Source: Mycolicibacterium sp. TUM20985
GTDB taxonomy: Bacteria; Actinomycetota; Actinomycetes; Mycobacteriales; Mycobacteriaceae
Direction of reading: 5' to 3'
Assembly (NCBI RefSeq): GCF_030295745.1
Contig: NZ_AP027291.1
Coordinates: 1,240,001-1,304,000 of the forward strand
Length of the DNA stretch: 64,000 nucleotides
Shown here: piece after piece, positions 8,959-19,589 of the stretch
Position numbering within the stretch: the first letter of the stretch is position 1
Layout of the letters: each line of letters starts with the position of its first letter
Translations under genes and position numbers: made by a program
Notes under the pieces: generated by a model
Seen by the model: the letters and a program-made list of their open reading frames with translations, nothing else
Databases searched by the model: none
Told to the model about the DNA's origin: nothing

Positions 8959-9333
8959 ATGACCGAGTACCCGCCGCCCCCGCCTGGTAATTACCCTCCG
9001 CCTCCGCCCGGTAACTACCCGCCACCTCCGGGACCCGGCGGACCCGGCGGACCCGGTGGGTACGGCGGCGCTCCTGCCAGCCAGCCCGACAACAACCTGG
9101 TGTGGGGAATCCTGGTCACGGTGCTCTGCTGCCTTCCTCTGGGCATCGTGTCGATCGTCAAGGCCACGCAGGTTTCCGGGTTGTGGGGCCAAGGCCGCTA
9201 CGCCGAAGCGCAGCAGGCCGCTGACGACGCCAAGAAGTTCGCCATGTGGGGTGCCATCGCCGGGGTCGTCGTCGGCGTCATCTACCTGATCTTCACGCTG
9301 GTGGTCGGTGCCAGCGCCTTCTCGTATTCCTAA
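8959..9333 (+). CDS. Proline-rich CD225/dispanin-like membrane protein
   Basis: Small protein of 124 aa. The first 45 residues are PPPPG/NY repeats and Gly-Pro runs. The rest is a CD225 (dispanin) domain: a helix at NNLVWGILVTVLCCLPLGIVSIVKA, a loop with VSGLWGQGRYAEAQQAADDAKKFA, and a second helix. The double Cys beside the first helix is typical of the family. No biochemical role can be read. It is first in a block of five small membrane genes between cbs and metB. ATG 8959 has GGAAGG upstream. Confidence 0.85.
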   Translation: MTEYPPPPPGNYPPPPPGNYPPPPGPGGPGGPGGYGGAPASQPDNNLVWGILVTVLCCLPLGIVSIVKATQVSGLWGQGRYAEAQQAADDAKKFAMWGAIAGVVVGVIYLIFTLVVGASAFSYS

Positions 9334-9344
9334 CCCGCACAGCC

Positions 9345-9773
9345 ATGTTGGATACGCGCCGGTCGCTGCCAACGACACCTCTCGGCGCCCCGCTCGGGGT
9401 GGCGGTGGCGGCCGGCCTGTTGTGCGGCGCGGTGTGGCTCGGCGATCCGATGTCGGCGGGTGGGCCGCTACCGGTGTGCCCGACGAAGGCCTTGTTGGGA
9501 ATCGACTGCCCCGGGTGCGGAAGTCTGCGGATGATCTACAGCCTCCTGCACGGGGACGTCCTTGGGGCGGCCCGCTTCAACGCACTCGGGCTCGTGTCGG
9601 TCTTGTTCCTGCTCTGGGCATTTGGCGCGTGGACCTACGGCCGGATCGTCGATCGGAGGATCGGCAGCTGGCAGCATCACCGGTGGTCGGCCGTCGTGGC
9701 CCTGGTGCTGGTGTCCGTGTGGTTCGTCGTCCGCAACCTGCCCATCGCACCGTTCACCGCGTTATACGTCTAA
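9345..9773 (+). CDS. DUF2752 membrane protein
   Basis: Protein of 142 aa with three transmembrane helices. The DUF2752 signature is clear: VCPTKALLGIDCPGCGSLR followed by MIYSLLHGDVLGAARFNAL. The three cysteines and the GCGS turn are family hallmarks of unknown purpose. DUF2752 genes often lie beside TM2/CD225 genes, as here, 11 bp after the CD225 gene. ATG 9345 is the first good start after that stop. Confidence 0.85.
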   Translation: MLDTRRSLPTTPLGAPLGVAVAAGLLCGAVWLGDPMSAGGPLPVCPTKALLGIDCPGCGSLRMIYSLLHGDVLGAARFNALGLVSVLFLLWAFGAWTYGRIVDRRIGSWQHHRWSAVVALVLVSVWFVVRNLPIAPFTALYV

Positions 9774-9822
9774 TCGACAACGGAATTCCCCGAACCGAGA
9801 TCAGCCGAAAGGTAAGACGACC

Positions 9823-10857
9823 ATGACCAACCCGCCGCAGCCACCCGAGGGTGGCGACTACCCGCCTCCGCCGCAGGGGGGTTACTCGCCACCGCCACCG
9901 CCGCCGCAGGGTGGTTACGGGGCGCCGCCGCCGCCGCCGCAGGGTGGTTACGGGGCGCCGCCGCCGCAGGGCGGATATCCGCCGCCGCCGCAGGGCGGTT
10001 ACGGAGCGCCGCCGCCGCAGGGCGGGTACGGGGCGCCGCCGCCGCAAGGTGGTTACTACCCACCACAGGGCGGATATCCTCCGCCGCAGCCCGGTTATCC
10101 GCAGCAGGGCGGTTATCCGCAGGCTGGCGGTCCCGGCTTCGGTGGCGGCCGTGAGGTCAACATCGGCGAGGCGTTCTCGTGGGCCTGGAACAAGTTCACC
10201 AAGAACGCCGGCGCGCTGATCGTTCCGACGCTGGTGTACGCCATCATCGTCGGCGTCGTGTACGGGATCTTCTACGGGATCGCGATTGCCATCGCGCCGG
10301 ATCCGGTCAGCTCCTACGACTCGTACGACAGCGGCTTCAGCTACTCGTTCAGCTCGGGATTGGGGGCCGCCAGCCTCGCCGTGATCTTCCTCGGCAGCCT
10401 GGTGACGTTCGTGGTGGTTGGCGCGATCTCGTCGGCGTACTACGCAGGCCTCCTGGACATCGCCAACGGGCAGCCCGTGACGATCGGTTCGTTCTTCAAG
10501 CCGCGCAACGTCGGAAGTGTGCTCGTCGCGAGCCTCATCATCGGCATCCTGACCTCCATTGGTCAGGCGTTGTGCGTCATCCCCGGCCTGCTGGTATCGC
10601 TCTTCACGCTCTTCGCGTTGGTCTCGATCGTCGATCGCAACCTGCCCCCGATCGATGCGTTGAAGGCCAGCTTCGAGTTGGTGAAGAGCAATTTCGTACA
10701 GGTGCTGCTCGCCTGGCTGATCATCGGGGTCATCGTGACGGTCGGCGCGCTGGCGTGCGGCATCGGCCTCATCGTCGCGTTGCCCGTGGCGGCACTGTTC
10801 CTGGTGCACACCTACCGCAAGCTCGGTGGCGGCGCCATTGCCCCGCTGACTCCGTAG
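9823..10857 (+). CDS. Gly/Pro-rich N-terminal repeat, multi-TM membrane protein
   Basis: Protein of 344 aa. Residues 1-108 are Pro/Gly/Tyr repeats (PPPQGGYGA units). From REVNIGEAFSWAWNKF it becomes a membrane domain with about five or six helices, resembling integral membrane domains of the DUF975 or glycerophosphodiester-phosphodiesterase-associated type. Long hydrophobic stretches (LIVPTLVYAIIVGVVYGIF; GSVLVASLIIGILTSIG) are separated by short loops. ATG 9823 follows GAAAGG. It probably belongs to the same operon as its CD225, DUF2752 and RDD neighbours. No enzymatic motif is visible. Confidence 0.75.
   Translation: MTNPPQPPEGGDYPPPPQGGYSPPPPPPQGGYGAPPPPPQGGYGAPPPQGGYPPPPQGGYGAPPPQGGYGAPPPQGGYYPPQGGYPPPQPGYPQQGGYPQAGGPGFGGGREVNIGEAFSWAWNKFTKNAGALIVPTLVYAIIVGVVYGIFYGIAIAIAPDPVSSYDSYDSGFSYSFSSGLGAASLAVIFLGSLVTFVVVGAISSAYYAGLLDIANGQPVTIGSFFKPRNVGSVLVASLIIGILTSIGQALCVIPGLLVSLFTLFALVSIVDRNLPPIDALKASFELVKSNFVQVLLAWLIIGVIVTVGALACGIGLIVALPVAALFLVHTYRKLGGGAIAPLTP
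9840..10135 (+). repeat. In-frame tandem repeats coding PPPQGGY units
   Basis: Units of roughly 18-27 bp built on CCGCCGCCGCAGGGTGGTTA repeat about ten times and encode the Pro/Gly/Tyr-rich N-terminus. Length is likely to vary between strains by slippage. Confidence 0.75.
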
Positions 10858-10893
10858 CCTCTGGATCGCCCAACCACCGTCGAAGGACCGATC

Positions 10894-11574
10894 ATGACCA
10901 ATCCGCCGCCCCCACCGGGAGACTTCCCACCCCCGATACCCGAGGGCTACCAGCCGCCGCCACCACCCGGTGGTGGATACCCGCCGCCGCCACCTCCCGG
11001 CGGGGGGTACGTGCCTGCGCCTCCGGGCGGCGGGTATGCGTCCGCACCCGCATCCGATGGCACGTTTGGCCAGGGCCCCGAGCAGTACGCCCCATGGCTG
11101 ACTCGCGTCCTGGCCTGGCTCATCGACTGGGTGCCCGTCGCCATCCTGTCGGGAATCGGTTCGATCATCCTGATCACCATGCAGAAGGTCGAAACCGTTT
11201 GCATCACCGATGATTCCGAGTATCAGCTCGGCGACTTCTGCGCGACCGGGAGCAATGGTCCCAGTGGGCTGGCGTGGACGCTGTTCATCGTGTTGGAGAT
11301 CATCGCGCTGGCCTACATCGTCTGGAACCTCGGCCTCAAGCAGGGCACGACCGGCTCCAGCATCGGCAAGGGCATCATGAAGTTCAAGGTGGTCGGTGAG
11401 GAGACCGGGCAGCCGATCGGCTTCGGCAAGTCCGTGCTGCGGGAGCTCGTCTACATCGTGGCCTATGCCGCCTGCGGCATCGTCTGGATCGTCGCCGTCC
11501 TCTTCCCGCTGTGGGATCCCAAGCGGCAAACCCTGGTCGACAAGTTGATCAAGACGGTGGCCGTTCCGCTCTGA
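10894..11574 (+). CDS. pra: RDD-family proline-rich antigen (Pra)
   Basis: Protein of 226 aa corresponding to Rv1078 (Pra). A proline-rich start (PPPPPGGGYPPPPPPGGGY) of about 60 residues is followed by an RDD domain: WLTRVLAWLIDWVPVAIL, a second helix LAWTLFIVLEIIALAYIVW, GSSIGKGIMKFKVV, and a final helix ending in DPKRQTLVDKL. RDD proteins are integral membrane proteins of poorly known transport function. It is 36 bp after the previous gene and has the same MTNPP opening, pointing to a shared origin of the N-termini. Confidence 0.87.
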   Translation: MTNPPPPPGDFPPPIPEGYQPPPPPGGGYPPPPPPGGGYVPAPPGGGYASAPASDGTFGQGPEQYAPWLTRVLAWLIDWVPVAILSGIGSIILITMQKVETVCITDDSEYQLGDFCATGSNGPSGLAWTLFIVLEIIALAYIVWNLGLKQGTTGSSIGKGIMKFKVVGEETGQPIGFGKSVLRELVYIVAYAACGIVWIVAVLFPLWDPKRQTLVDKLIKTVAVPL

Positions 11575-11583
11575 CCGAGGCGG

Positions 11584-11589
11584 TAGCGT
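11584..11589 (+). promoter_or_regulatory. -10 box, leaderless promoter of the second RDD gene
   Basis: TAGCGT lies 6 nt before the GTG at 11596. Confidence 0.45.
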
Positions 11590-11595
11590 CGTGAC

Positions 11596-12114
11596 GTGAA
11601 ACCCAGCGCCCAGGAAGCGAAGTCGACGGCAGGCGTCGTTCCCTACGCCCCCTGGTCGAGGCGCGTCGCGGCCACCGCGGTCGACTGGCTCCCCATCGTG
11701 GTGCTGGCGGTGCTCGCGGTGGCCCTGATGTGGCTGACGCGCAACCGGCTGTGCGATGGCGACCCCTCGGTGCGCGACATCGGCCCACAGTGCGGCAACT
11801 CCGGCGCCAGCACGCTGGGGCAGTCGGGTTACCTGGCCTGCTGGTGGACGAGTGTCGCCTACGCCGTGTGGAACTTTGGCCTACGACAGGGGCGCACGGG
11901 CTCGAGCGTTGGCAAGGAACTGCTGAGGATTCGGGTGGTCGACGTGACGACCCGTGCACCAGTCGGCTTCTGGCGCTCGGTGTTTCGCCAACTCGCCCAT
12001 GTGCTGGACGTCACGAGCCTCGGCGTGGGCTACCTATGGCCGCTGTGGGACCGCAGGAACCAGACGTTCGCGGACAAGCTGATGTCGACGGTGTGCGTCA
12101 GCGGAACGCGCTGA
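11596..12114 (+). CDS. RDD-family membrane protein without a proline-rich start
   Basis: Protein of 172 aa, paralogue of the upstream gene: APWSRRVAATAVDWLPIVVL, then YAVWNFGLRQGRTGSSVGKELLRIRVV and DRRNQTFADKLMSTV. The proline-rich N-terminus is missing. Three or four helices are predicted by eye. GTG 11596 is used because of the TAGCGT box 6 nt upstream. Its last 17 bp overlap the end of the convergent acyl-CoA dehydrogenase gene. Confidence 0.82.
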   Translation: MKPSAQEAKSTAGVVPYAPWSRRVAATAVDWLPIVVLAVLAVALMWLTRNRLCDGDPSVRDIGPQCGNSGASTLGQSGYLACWWTSVAYAVWNFGLRQGRTGSSVGKELLRIRVVDVTTRAPVGFWRSVFRQLAHVLDVTSLGVGYLWPLWDRRNQTFADKLMSTVCVSGTR

Positions 12115-13273
12115 CACCCGTCAGCGCCTCGCCGATCACCAGCTGGTGGACTTCCGAGGTGCCTTCGTAGGTCAGTACCGACTCCAGGTTGTTGGCGTGC
12201 CGAATCACCGGGTATTCCAGAGTGATTCCGTTGGCGCCCAGTAGGGTCCGGCATTGGCGGGCGATCTTGATGGCTTCGCGGACGTTGTTCAGCTTGCCGA
12301 CGCTGACCTGCTCGGGCTTGATCGTCCCGGCGTCCTTTAGCTTGCCGAGGTGCAGGGCCAGCAGTTGCGCCTTGCCCAGTTCGACGGCCATGTCGGCGAT
12401 CTTCGCCTGAGTCAGTTGGTATCCGGCCAACGGCTTGTCGAAGACCTCACGCGTGCCGACGTACTCCAGCGCGGTCTCCAGGCAGTCGCGAGCGGCGCCC
12501 ACCGATCCGAAGACGATGCCGAACCGCGCCTCGGACAGACAGGCCAGCGGTCCCGACAACCCGCGCGCGCCAGGCAGTTTGGCGTCGTCGGGCAGGCGGA
12601 CGTCATCGAGGCTGAACTCCGAGGTGACCGACGCCCGCAACGACATCTTGTGCGTCATCTCCCTGGCGCTGAATCCCGGTGTCGTCGTCGGCACCGCGAA
12701 GCCGACGATGCCCCCGTTTGATTCCTGACTGCGGGCCCACACGATCGCGACGTCGGCGATCGACGCGTGGGTGATCCACATCTTCGAGCCGTTGAGGATC
12801 CAGTCGGACCCGTCGCGGCGAGCGGTCGTCCGCATGCCGCTGGGATTGGAGCCGAAGTCCGGTTCGGTCAGCCCGAAGCAGCCGATCAGTTCACCGGCCG
12901 CCATACCGGGCAGCCACTGCTCACGCTGATCCTCGCTGCCCCAGTGGTGGATGGCGAACATCGCGAGCGAACCCTGCACCGACACCAGGCTGCGCAGCCC
13001 GCTGTCGACGGCCTCGAGTTCCTGGCACACCAGGCCGTACGCGGTGGCCGACGACCCGCTGCAGCCGTACCCCTCGAGATGCATGCCGAGCAGGCCCAGC
13101 TTGCCGATCTCGACGGCCAGGTCGCGGACGGGGACCTCGCCGGTCTCGAACCACTCGGCGATGTGAGGGCGCAGTCGTTGCTCGCCGAACTGCCGGACCA
13201 TGGTGCGCAGCTCGAGGTCCTCGGGCGTCAGCAGCGTGTCGAGGTCGAGGAGGCTTTCGATCGTGGTGGACAT
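12098..13273 (-). CDS. Acyl-CoA dehydrogenase, glutaryl-CoA dehydrogenase-like
   Basis: Flavin-dependent dehydrogenase of 391 aa. FAD and substrate blocks are present: CFGLTEPDFGSNPSGM, WILNGSKMWITHA, and RQCRTLLGANGITLEYPVIRH near the end. The catalytic base is in YEGTSEVH, the position used by glutaryl-CoA dehydrogenases. Acting on glutaryl-CoA is the best guess; another short or branched acyl-CoA is possible. ATG 13273 excludes a 32-codon extension that runs into metB. I recall no counterpart at this place in M. tuberculosis. Confidence 0.83.
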   Translation of the reverse strand: MSTTIESLLDLDTLLTPEDLELRTMVRQFGEQRLRPHIAEWFETGEVPVRDLAVEIGKLGLLGMHLEGYGCSGSSATAYGLVCQELEAVDSGLRSLVSVQGSLAMFAIHHWGSEDQREQWLPGMAAGELIGCFGLTEPDFGSNPSGMRTTARRDGSDWILNGSKMWITHASIADVAIVWARSQESNGGIVGFAVPTTTPGFSAREMTHKMSLRASVTSEFSLDDVRLPDDAKLPGARGLSGPLACLSEARFGIVFGSVGAARDCLETALEYVGTREVFDKPLAGYQLTQAKIADMAVELGKAQLLALHLGKLKDAGTIKPEQVSVGKLNNVREAIKIARQCRTLLGANGITLEYPVIRHANNLESVLTYEGTSEVHQLVIGEALTGVSAFR

Positions 13274-13303
13274 GCTCTTCGTTCTACACCCAAGGCACAC
13301 CGT

Positions 13304-13309
13304 TACCCT
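13304..13309 (+). promoter_or_regulatory. -10 box, leaderless promoter of metB
   Basis: TACCCT lies 8 nt before the metB ATG at 13318; no Shine-Dalgarno is seen. Confidence 0.5.
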
Positions 13310-13317
13310 GAACGACG

Positions 13318-14496
13318 ATGAGTGAGCAGCGTTCCAAGGCAGATGCGTACCGCGCCTACGGGCCCGCAACCAAGGCCATCCACGCCGGCTACCGGCCCGA
13401 TCCGGCCACGGGCGCGGTCAACGCGCCCATCTATGCGAGCTCCACGTTCGCGCAGGACGGCGTCGGTGGTCTCCGCGGCGGGTACGAGTACGCCCGCACC
13501 GGAAACCCGACCCGCACGGCGCTGGAGGCGGCGCTGGCAGCCGTCGAGGGCGCGACGTTCGGACGGGCGTTCAGTTCGGGCATGGCCGCGACCGACTGCG
13601 CGTTGCGCGCGCTCCTGCGCCCCGGCGATCACGTCGTCATCCCCGACGACGCGTATGGCGGCACCTTCCGGTTGATCGACAAGGTCTTCACGCAGTGGGG
13701 CATCACGCACACTCCCGTCGCGTTGTCCGATCTCGACGCGGTCCGCGCGGCGGTGACCCCCCACACGAAGCTGATCTGGGTCGAGACGCCGACCAACCCG
13801 CTGCTGTCGATCGCCGACATCGCCGCGATCGTCGAGGTGGCATCGGCAACCGAGTCGAAGGTATTGGTGGACAACACCTTTGCGTCCCCAGCCCTGCAGC
13901 AGCCGCTGGCCCTGGGAGCCGACATCGTGTTGCACTCGACGACGAAGTACATCGGCGGGCACTCCGACGTCGTCGGTGGCGCACTCCTCACCAACGACGA
14001 GGCACTCGACGACGCCTTCGCCTTCCTGCAGAACGGCGCGGGCGCGGTACCGGGTCCATTCGACGCCTATCTGACCTACCGCGGCCTAAAGACCCTGTCG
14101 CTGCGCATGCAGCGGCACAGCGAGAACGGGGCCAAGGTGGCCGAGTTCCTGGCCGAGCATCCCGCGATCGAGGCGGTGCTCTACCCGGGCCTGCCCAGCC
14201 ACCCCGGCCACGCCGTCGCCGCGCGCCAGATGTCCGGCTTCGGGGGGATGGTCTCAGCCCGGCTCAAGGACGGTCGGGATGCCGCCAAGCGACTGTGCGC
14301 GCGGACGGAGATCTTCATCCTCGCCGAGTCGCTGGGAGGCGTGGAGTCGCTGATCGAGCATCCCGGCGCCATGACGCACGCCTCGACTGCGGGTTCCCAG
14401 CTCGAAGTGCCCGATGACCTGGTCCGGCTGTCCGTCGGCATCGAGGACGTCGCCGACCTGCTCGGCGATCTGGAACAGGCCCTAGCCCAGCGTTGA
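13318..14496 (+). CDS. metB: Cystathionine gamma-synthase/lyase
   Basis: PLP enzyme of 392 aa, Cys/Met metabolism family, orthologue of Rv1079. Key parts are YARTGNPTR (cofactor phosphate from the neighbouring subunit), SSGMAATDC, ETPTNPLL, VDNTFASPALQQP, and the PLP lysine in HSTTKYIGGHSD (K210). With cbs it can link homocysteine and cysteine through cystathionine; synthase and lyase members look alike, so the direction is not settled by sequence. Transcription seems leaderless. Its last 15 bp overlap the convergent GPP34 gene. Confidence 0.93.
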   Translation: MSEQRSKADAYRAYGPATKAIHAGYRPDPATGAVNAPIYASSTFAQDGVGGLRGGYEYARTGNPTRTALEAALAAVEGATFGRAFSSGMAATDCALRALLRPGDHVVIPDDAYGGTFRLIDKVFTQWGITHTPVALSDLDAVRAAVTPHTKLIWVETPTNPLLSIADIAAIVEVASATESKVLVDNTFASPALQQPLALGADIVLHSTTKYIGGHSDVVGGALLTNDEALDDAFAFLQNGAGAVPGPFDAYLTYRGLKTLSLRMQRHSENGAKVAEFLAEHPAIEAVLYPGLPSHPGHAVAARQMSGFGGMVSARLKDGRDAAKRLCARTEIFILAESLGGVESLIEHPGAMTHASTAGSQLEVPDDLVRLSVGIEDVADLLGDLEQALAQR

Positions 14497-15144
14497 GCGC
14501 AGCGCGGACGCGGTCACCGCGAGGTTGATCTCGGGCAGCCCCGTCGAGTATTCGTCGACCCAGCTTCCGCTGGCGATCTCGGTGGCCCGGGAGTGCACCC
14601 ACCGCCAGCCGCGGTCGTTGAGGCTCAGCAGGACGCCGAGGCCGTCCGCGGCGTGCAGCACCGTGACGATGGCCGCCGTCGCGGGCGTGGGCGGACGCCG
14701 GTCGAACAGCGCCGCCAGCAGATCGGTGCGGGCCGACGCCACCCGATCGCGATGGAGCAGCGGCCAGGCGTAGACCGGTGTGAACCGCTTCGCCGGAAGC
14801 CGCACCCGACTGATCAGCCCCAACCGCTCCAGGCGCACGGCCAGGTTCTCCTGGACGTCCTTGCCGACCTTTGCGACCGCAAGAGCCGGTGTTAGCGGTT
14901 GCTGCGCGAGCAATCGAAACGCAGGTTCGACGACGGCATCCATCGGGCCGCTGCCGATCAGGGCGACGAGTCGACCCGGGGCGACCGCGTCACCCGGCGC
15001 CGACGGCCGGACTCGACAGGCGTACGCCAGGTCGAGCAGGGTGGCGGCCGCGAGCACGCGTTGCCGCCGGTCGCGGTCGAGAGCCGGTCGGGCCGACGCG
15101 TTGTCCAGCAGGAGGAGGAAGAGGTCTTCGGCGATCTGCGCCAT
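14482..15144 (-). CDS. GPP34 (GOLPH3-like) family protein
   Basis: Protein of 220 aa with the layout of the GPP34 phosphoprotein family: MAQIAEDLFLLLLDNASARP, a helical middle (LLDLAYACRVRP), a variable linker, and a C-terminal helical block ending TASALRSTL. Eukaryotic members bind phosphatidylinositol 4-phosphate at the Golgi; bacterial ones are common in actinobacteria and have no agreed role. ATG 15144 lies 6 nt after TACGGT, so the transcript is probably leaderless. Confidence 0.8.
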   Translation of the reverse strand: MAQIAEDLFLLLLDNASARPALDRDRRQRVLAAATLLDLAYACRVRPSAPGDAVAPGRLVALIGSGPMDAVVEPAFRLLAQQPLTPALAVAKVGKDVQENLAVRLERLGLISRVRLPAKRFTPVYAWPLLHRDRVASARTDLLAALFDRRPPTPATAAIVTVLHAADGLGVLLSLNDRGWRWVHSRATEIASGSWVDEYSTGLPEINLAVTASALRSTLG

Positions 15145-15150
15145 GCACGG

Positions 15151-15156
15151 ACCGTA
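15151..15156 (-). promoter_or_regulatory. -10 box, leaderless promoter of the GPP34 gene
   Basis: TACGGT (minus strand) lies 6 nt before the ATG at 15144. Confidence 0.5.
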
Positions 15157-15178
15157 GAGCACCCGGCCCCGTCACCCG

Positions 15179-15670
15179 CTACGAGTGGTAGGGCTCCGCG
15201 CTGATGAGCTCGACCTCGACGGTGCTGCCGTTGGGCACCACGTACGAGCGCTTGTCGCCGACCTTGGCGTCGATGATCGCGCCGCCGAGTGGGGACTTGG
15301 GGGAATAGACCTCGAGCTTGCCGTCGGTCACGCCCTCCTGGCGCGTCCCGATCAGGAACGTCTCGGTGTCTCCGCCGTCGATGAACTTGACCTTGACGAC
15401 CGAGCCGGGGAGCGCCACGCCGGACTGCTTGGGGGCCTCGCCGACCTTGGCGTTGTTCAGCAACTCCTGGAGCTGGCGGATCCGGGCCTCTTGCTGACCC
15501 TGGTCCTCGCGGGCCTGGTGGTAGCCGCCGTTTTCGCGGAGATCGCCCTCTTCGCGACGGTCGTTGATCTCGGCCGCGATGATCGGGCGGTTGGCGATGA
15601 GCTGGTCGAGTTCGGCCTTCAGCCGGTCGAATGCCTCTTCGGTCAGCCAGGTGACCTGGGTATCGGTCAT
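15179..15670 (-). CDS. greA: Transcription elongation factor GreA
   Basis: GreA of 163 aa, which rescues backtracked RNA polymerase by stimulating transcript cleavage. An N-terminal coiled coil ([40 protein letters not shown]) carries the acidic tip residues D and E at the hairpin turn. The C-terminal FKBP-like domain runs from [13 protein letters not shown] to the end, with [17 protein letters not shown] 15670 follows AGGAG and matches the usual length; the upstream in-frame extension is discarded. Confidence 0.95.
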   Translation of the reverse strand: MTDTQVTWLTEEAFDRLKAELDQLIANRPIIAAEINDRREEGDLRENGGYHQAREDQGQQEARIRQLQELLNNAKVGEAPKQSGVALPGSVVKVKFIDGGDTETFLIGTRQEGVTDGKLEVYSPKSPLGGAIIDAKVGDKRSYVVPNGSTVEVELISAEPYHS

Positions 15671-15889
15671 GTCGTCACGCTCCTGTCTTCGTCTCGCGTT
15701 GTCAGCGGGAAAGTCGTTCGTATTGCCGCGGTCGCAAGCGCTGAGGAGCGCATTAAAGCAGCAATACACGGCTCCGTCAGGAACCGTGTACGTGGTCCAG
15801 TCTAGCACCGCGAGGACGACCGGTTTTCATGTATTGGCTGTTCGGAGTTCTCCGGCTAGTTGCCCGACGGGACCCTCGGTCAAACTTCG

Positions 15890-16312
15890 TCAGGGCGCTA
15901 CGAGGTAACTCGGCACGTCGGTGCCGCAGCCGTAGACGTCGCCGACGACCGGCTGTCGGGTCGCCTCCACCAGCGCCGTCACCTGCACGGTGTCCGCGGT
16001 CGAGGGCGGGACGAGGAGCTCGCGGCGCCCCACTTCGGCGCCGTCGACCGACCGGGCGCGGATGATGCACACCACCGGACGCGACGGGTCCCCGCGGGTA
16101 ACGCTGATCGTGACCCGAACCGTGTCGGTGTCGACCAGTTCGTAGCCGCCGAGCTCACCCTTGACCTCGCTGGTGCCCAGTCGCTGGTAGGCCACCAGCG
16201 CGAGCGTCACGGCGGCCGCCACGATGGCGACCGTGAGGACCACCGCCAGCCGCCGGCGGGCGCGGCGGCTCAGCCGCTGCTGCCCGTAGCGGGAGGTGGG
16301 GCGCTCGATCAC
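15890..16312 (-). CDS. DUF4307 single-pass membrane protein
   Basis: Protein of 140 aa matching Rv1081c. An Arg-rich start (SRYGQQRLSRRARRR) precedes one transmembrane helix (LAVVLTVAIVAAAVTLALVAY), then an outside beta-rich domain with CIIRARS and VYGCG. Two extracytoplasmic cysteines could pair. GTG 16312 was chosen; the frame is open far upstream, but that part lies antisense to mca and is not coding. Function unknown. Confidence 0.82.
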   Translation of the reverse strand: MIERPTSRYGQQRLSRRARRRLAVVLTVAIVAAAVTLALVAYQRLGTSEVKGELGGYELVDTDTVRVTISVTRGDPSRPVVCIIRARSVDGAEVGRRELLVPPSTADTVQVTALVEATRQPVVGDVYGCGTDVPSYLVAP

Positions 16313-16447
16313 GAGTGGGGAAAGTCCGTCCTGGGGAAGGCCTGCGTGGGTCTGAGTTCGGATGGTTCGGCTAGGACTGGAACTATAGGGGCATCCGAAG
16401 TGGTTGAACCGTGACGACCATGGCTGAAGCGACCAGGTAAGGCATAC

Positions 16448-17314
16448 GTGAGCGAACTGCGTTTGATGGCGGTCCACGCCCACCCCGACGACGAGTCGAG
16501 CAAGGGCGCGGCCACGATGGCGCGTTACGTCGACGAGGGCGTCCGCGTGAAGGTCGTGACGCTGACCGGTGGCGAGCGGGGCGACATCCTCAACCCGGCG
16601 ATGGACCTGCCCGAGGTGCACGGCCGGATCCACGAGATCCGGATCGACGAGATGGCCCGGGCCGCCGAGATCCTCGGCGTCGAGCAGGAATGGCTCGGGT
16701 TCGTCGACTCCGGGCTGCCGGAGGGTGACCCGCTGCCGCCGCTTCCCGAGGGATGCTTCGCGCTGGTGCCGCTTGCCGAGGCGACCGAGCGGCTGGTCCG
16801 GTCGATCCGCGCGTTCAGACCGCACGTGCTGACCACCTACGACGAGAACGGCGGCTACCCGCACCCCGACCACATCCGTTGCCATGAGGTCTCGATGGCC
16901 GCGTACGAGGCGGCGGGCGACTACCGGCTGTTCCCGGACGCCGGCCAGCCGTGGACCGTGTCGAAGCTGTATTACAACCACGGGTTCCTGCGGAAGCGGA
17001 TGCAGCTGTTCCAGGACGAGTTCGCCAAACACGGCGAGGTGGGTCCGTTCGAGAAGTGGCTCAAGGACTGGGATCCGGAGCTCGACGTCGTCGCCTCGCG
17101 GATCACCACCAGCGTCGAGTGCTCGAAGTACTTCGCCCAGCGGGACGACGCGCTTCGTGCGCACGCAACGCAGATCGATCCGAAGAGCTTCTTCTTCACG
17201 ACGCCGATGGAGTGGCAGCAGCGGCTGTGGCCCACCGAGGAGTTCGAACTCGCCCGTTCCCGCGTGCCCGTGACGCTGCCCGAGGACGACCTGTTCGCCG
17301 GGATCGACTCGTGA
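16448..17314 (+). CDS. mca: Mycothiol S-conjugate amidase
   Basis: Zinc amidase of 288 aa that cleaves mycothiol S-conjugates to glucosaminyl-inositol and a mercapturic acid in detoxification; orthologue of Rv1082. Metal ligands are in HAHPDDES (H12, D15) and YPHPDHIR (H142). The LmbE/PIG-L fold is complete, with TLTGGERGD near residue 40. It starts at GTG 16448. Its stop overlaps the next gene by 4 bp (GTGA), which implies translational coupling. Mycothiol chemistry confirms an actinobacterial source. Confidence 0.95.
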   Translation: MSELRLMAVHAHPDDESSKGAATMARYVDEGVRVKVVTLTGGERGDILNPAMDLPEVHGRIHEIRIDEMARAAEILGVEQEWLGFVDSGLPEGDPLPPLPEGCFALVPLAEATERLVRSIRAFRPHVLTTYDENGGYPHPDHIRCHEVSMAAYEAAGDYRLFPDAGQPWTVSKLYYNHGFLRKRMQLFQDEFAKHGEVGPFEKWLKDWDPELDVVASRITTSVECSKYFAQRDDALRAHATQIDPKSFFFTTPMEWQQRLWPTEEFELARSRVPVTLPEDDLFAGIDS

Positions 17315-17584
17315 CCGACACGTTCCTCGTGCTCGCCGGCCTGCTCGCCGACGAGGCGCCGCGCGACACCGGACCCGACTTCGGCAAGGCCAGCCCGTTC
17401 GGCCTCGTCGTCGTGGTGGTCCTCCTGATCGGCACGTTCCTGCTGGTGTGGTCGATGAACAAGCACCTCAAACGACTTCCCGACTCGTTCGACCCCGAGC
17501 ACCCCGAGCCCGACCAAGCCGTCGACGACGGCACCGTCGGTGAGCCTGGTGACCCGGGCCTGGCCACCGGTGGGCGTCCGGACG

Positions 17585-17595
<11 letters not shown>
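17311..17595 (+). CDS. Small single-TM protein, Rv1083-like
   Basis: Protein of 94 aa. One transmembrane helix ([20 protein letters not shown]) follows a short outer segment; the tail is acidic and Pro-rich ([17 protein letters not shown]). GTG 17311 overlaps the mca stop as GTGA. The constant position after mca suggests shared expression. Role unknown. Confidence 0.8.
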
Positions 17596-19579
<1,984 letters not shown>

Positions 19580-19589
19580 CGTGCCGCTC

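Noticed and set aside
9840..10135. CRISPR-like array
   Set aside because: The regular units are in-frame codons for PPPQGGY repeats with no unique spacers.
9754..11529. Minus-strand open frame of 591 codons under the proline-rich gene block
   Set aside because: It is the mirror of Pro/Gly repeats; Arg-rich low-complexity translation with no family motif.
13274..13317. SAM or cobalamin riboswitch before metB
   Set aside because: Only 44 bp are available, and the promoter spacing indicates a leaderless transcript.
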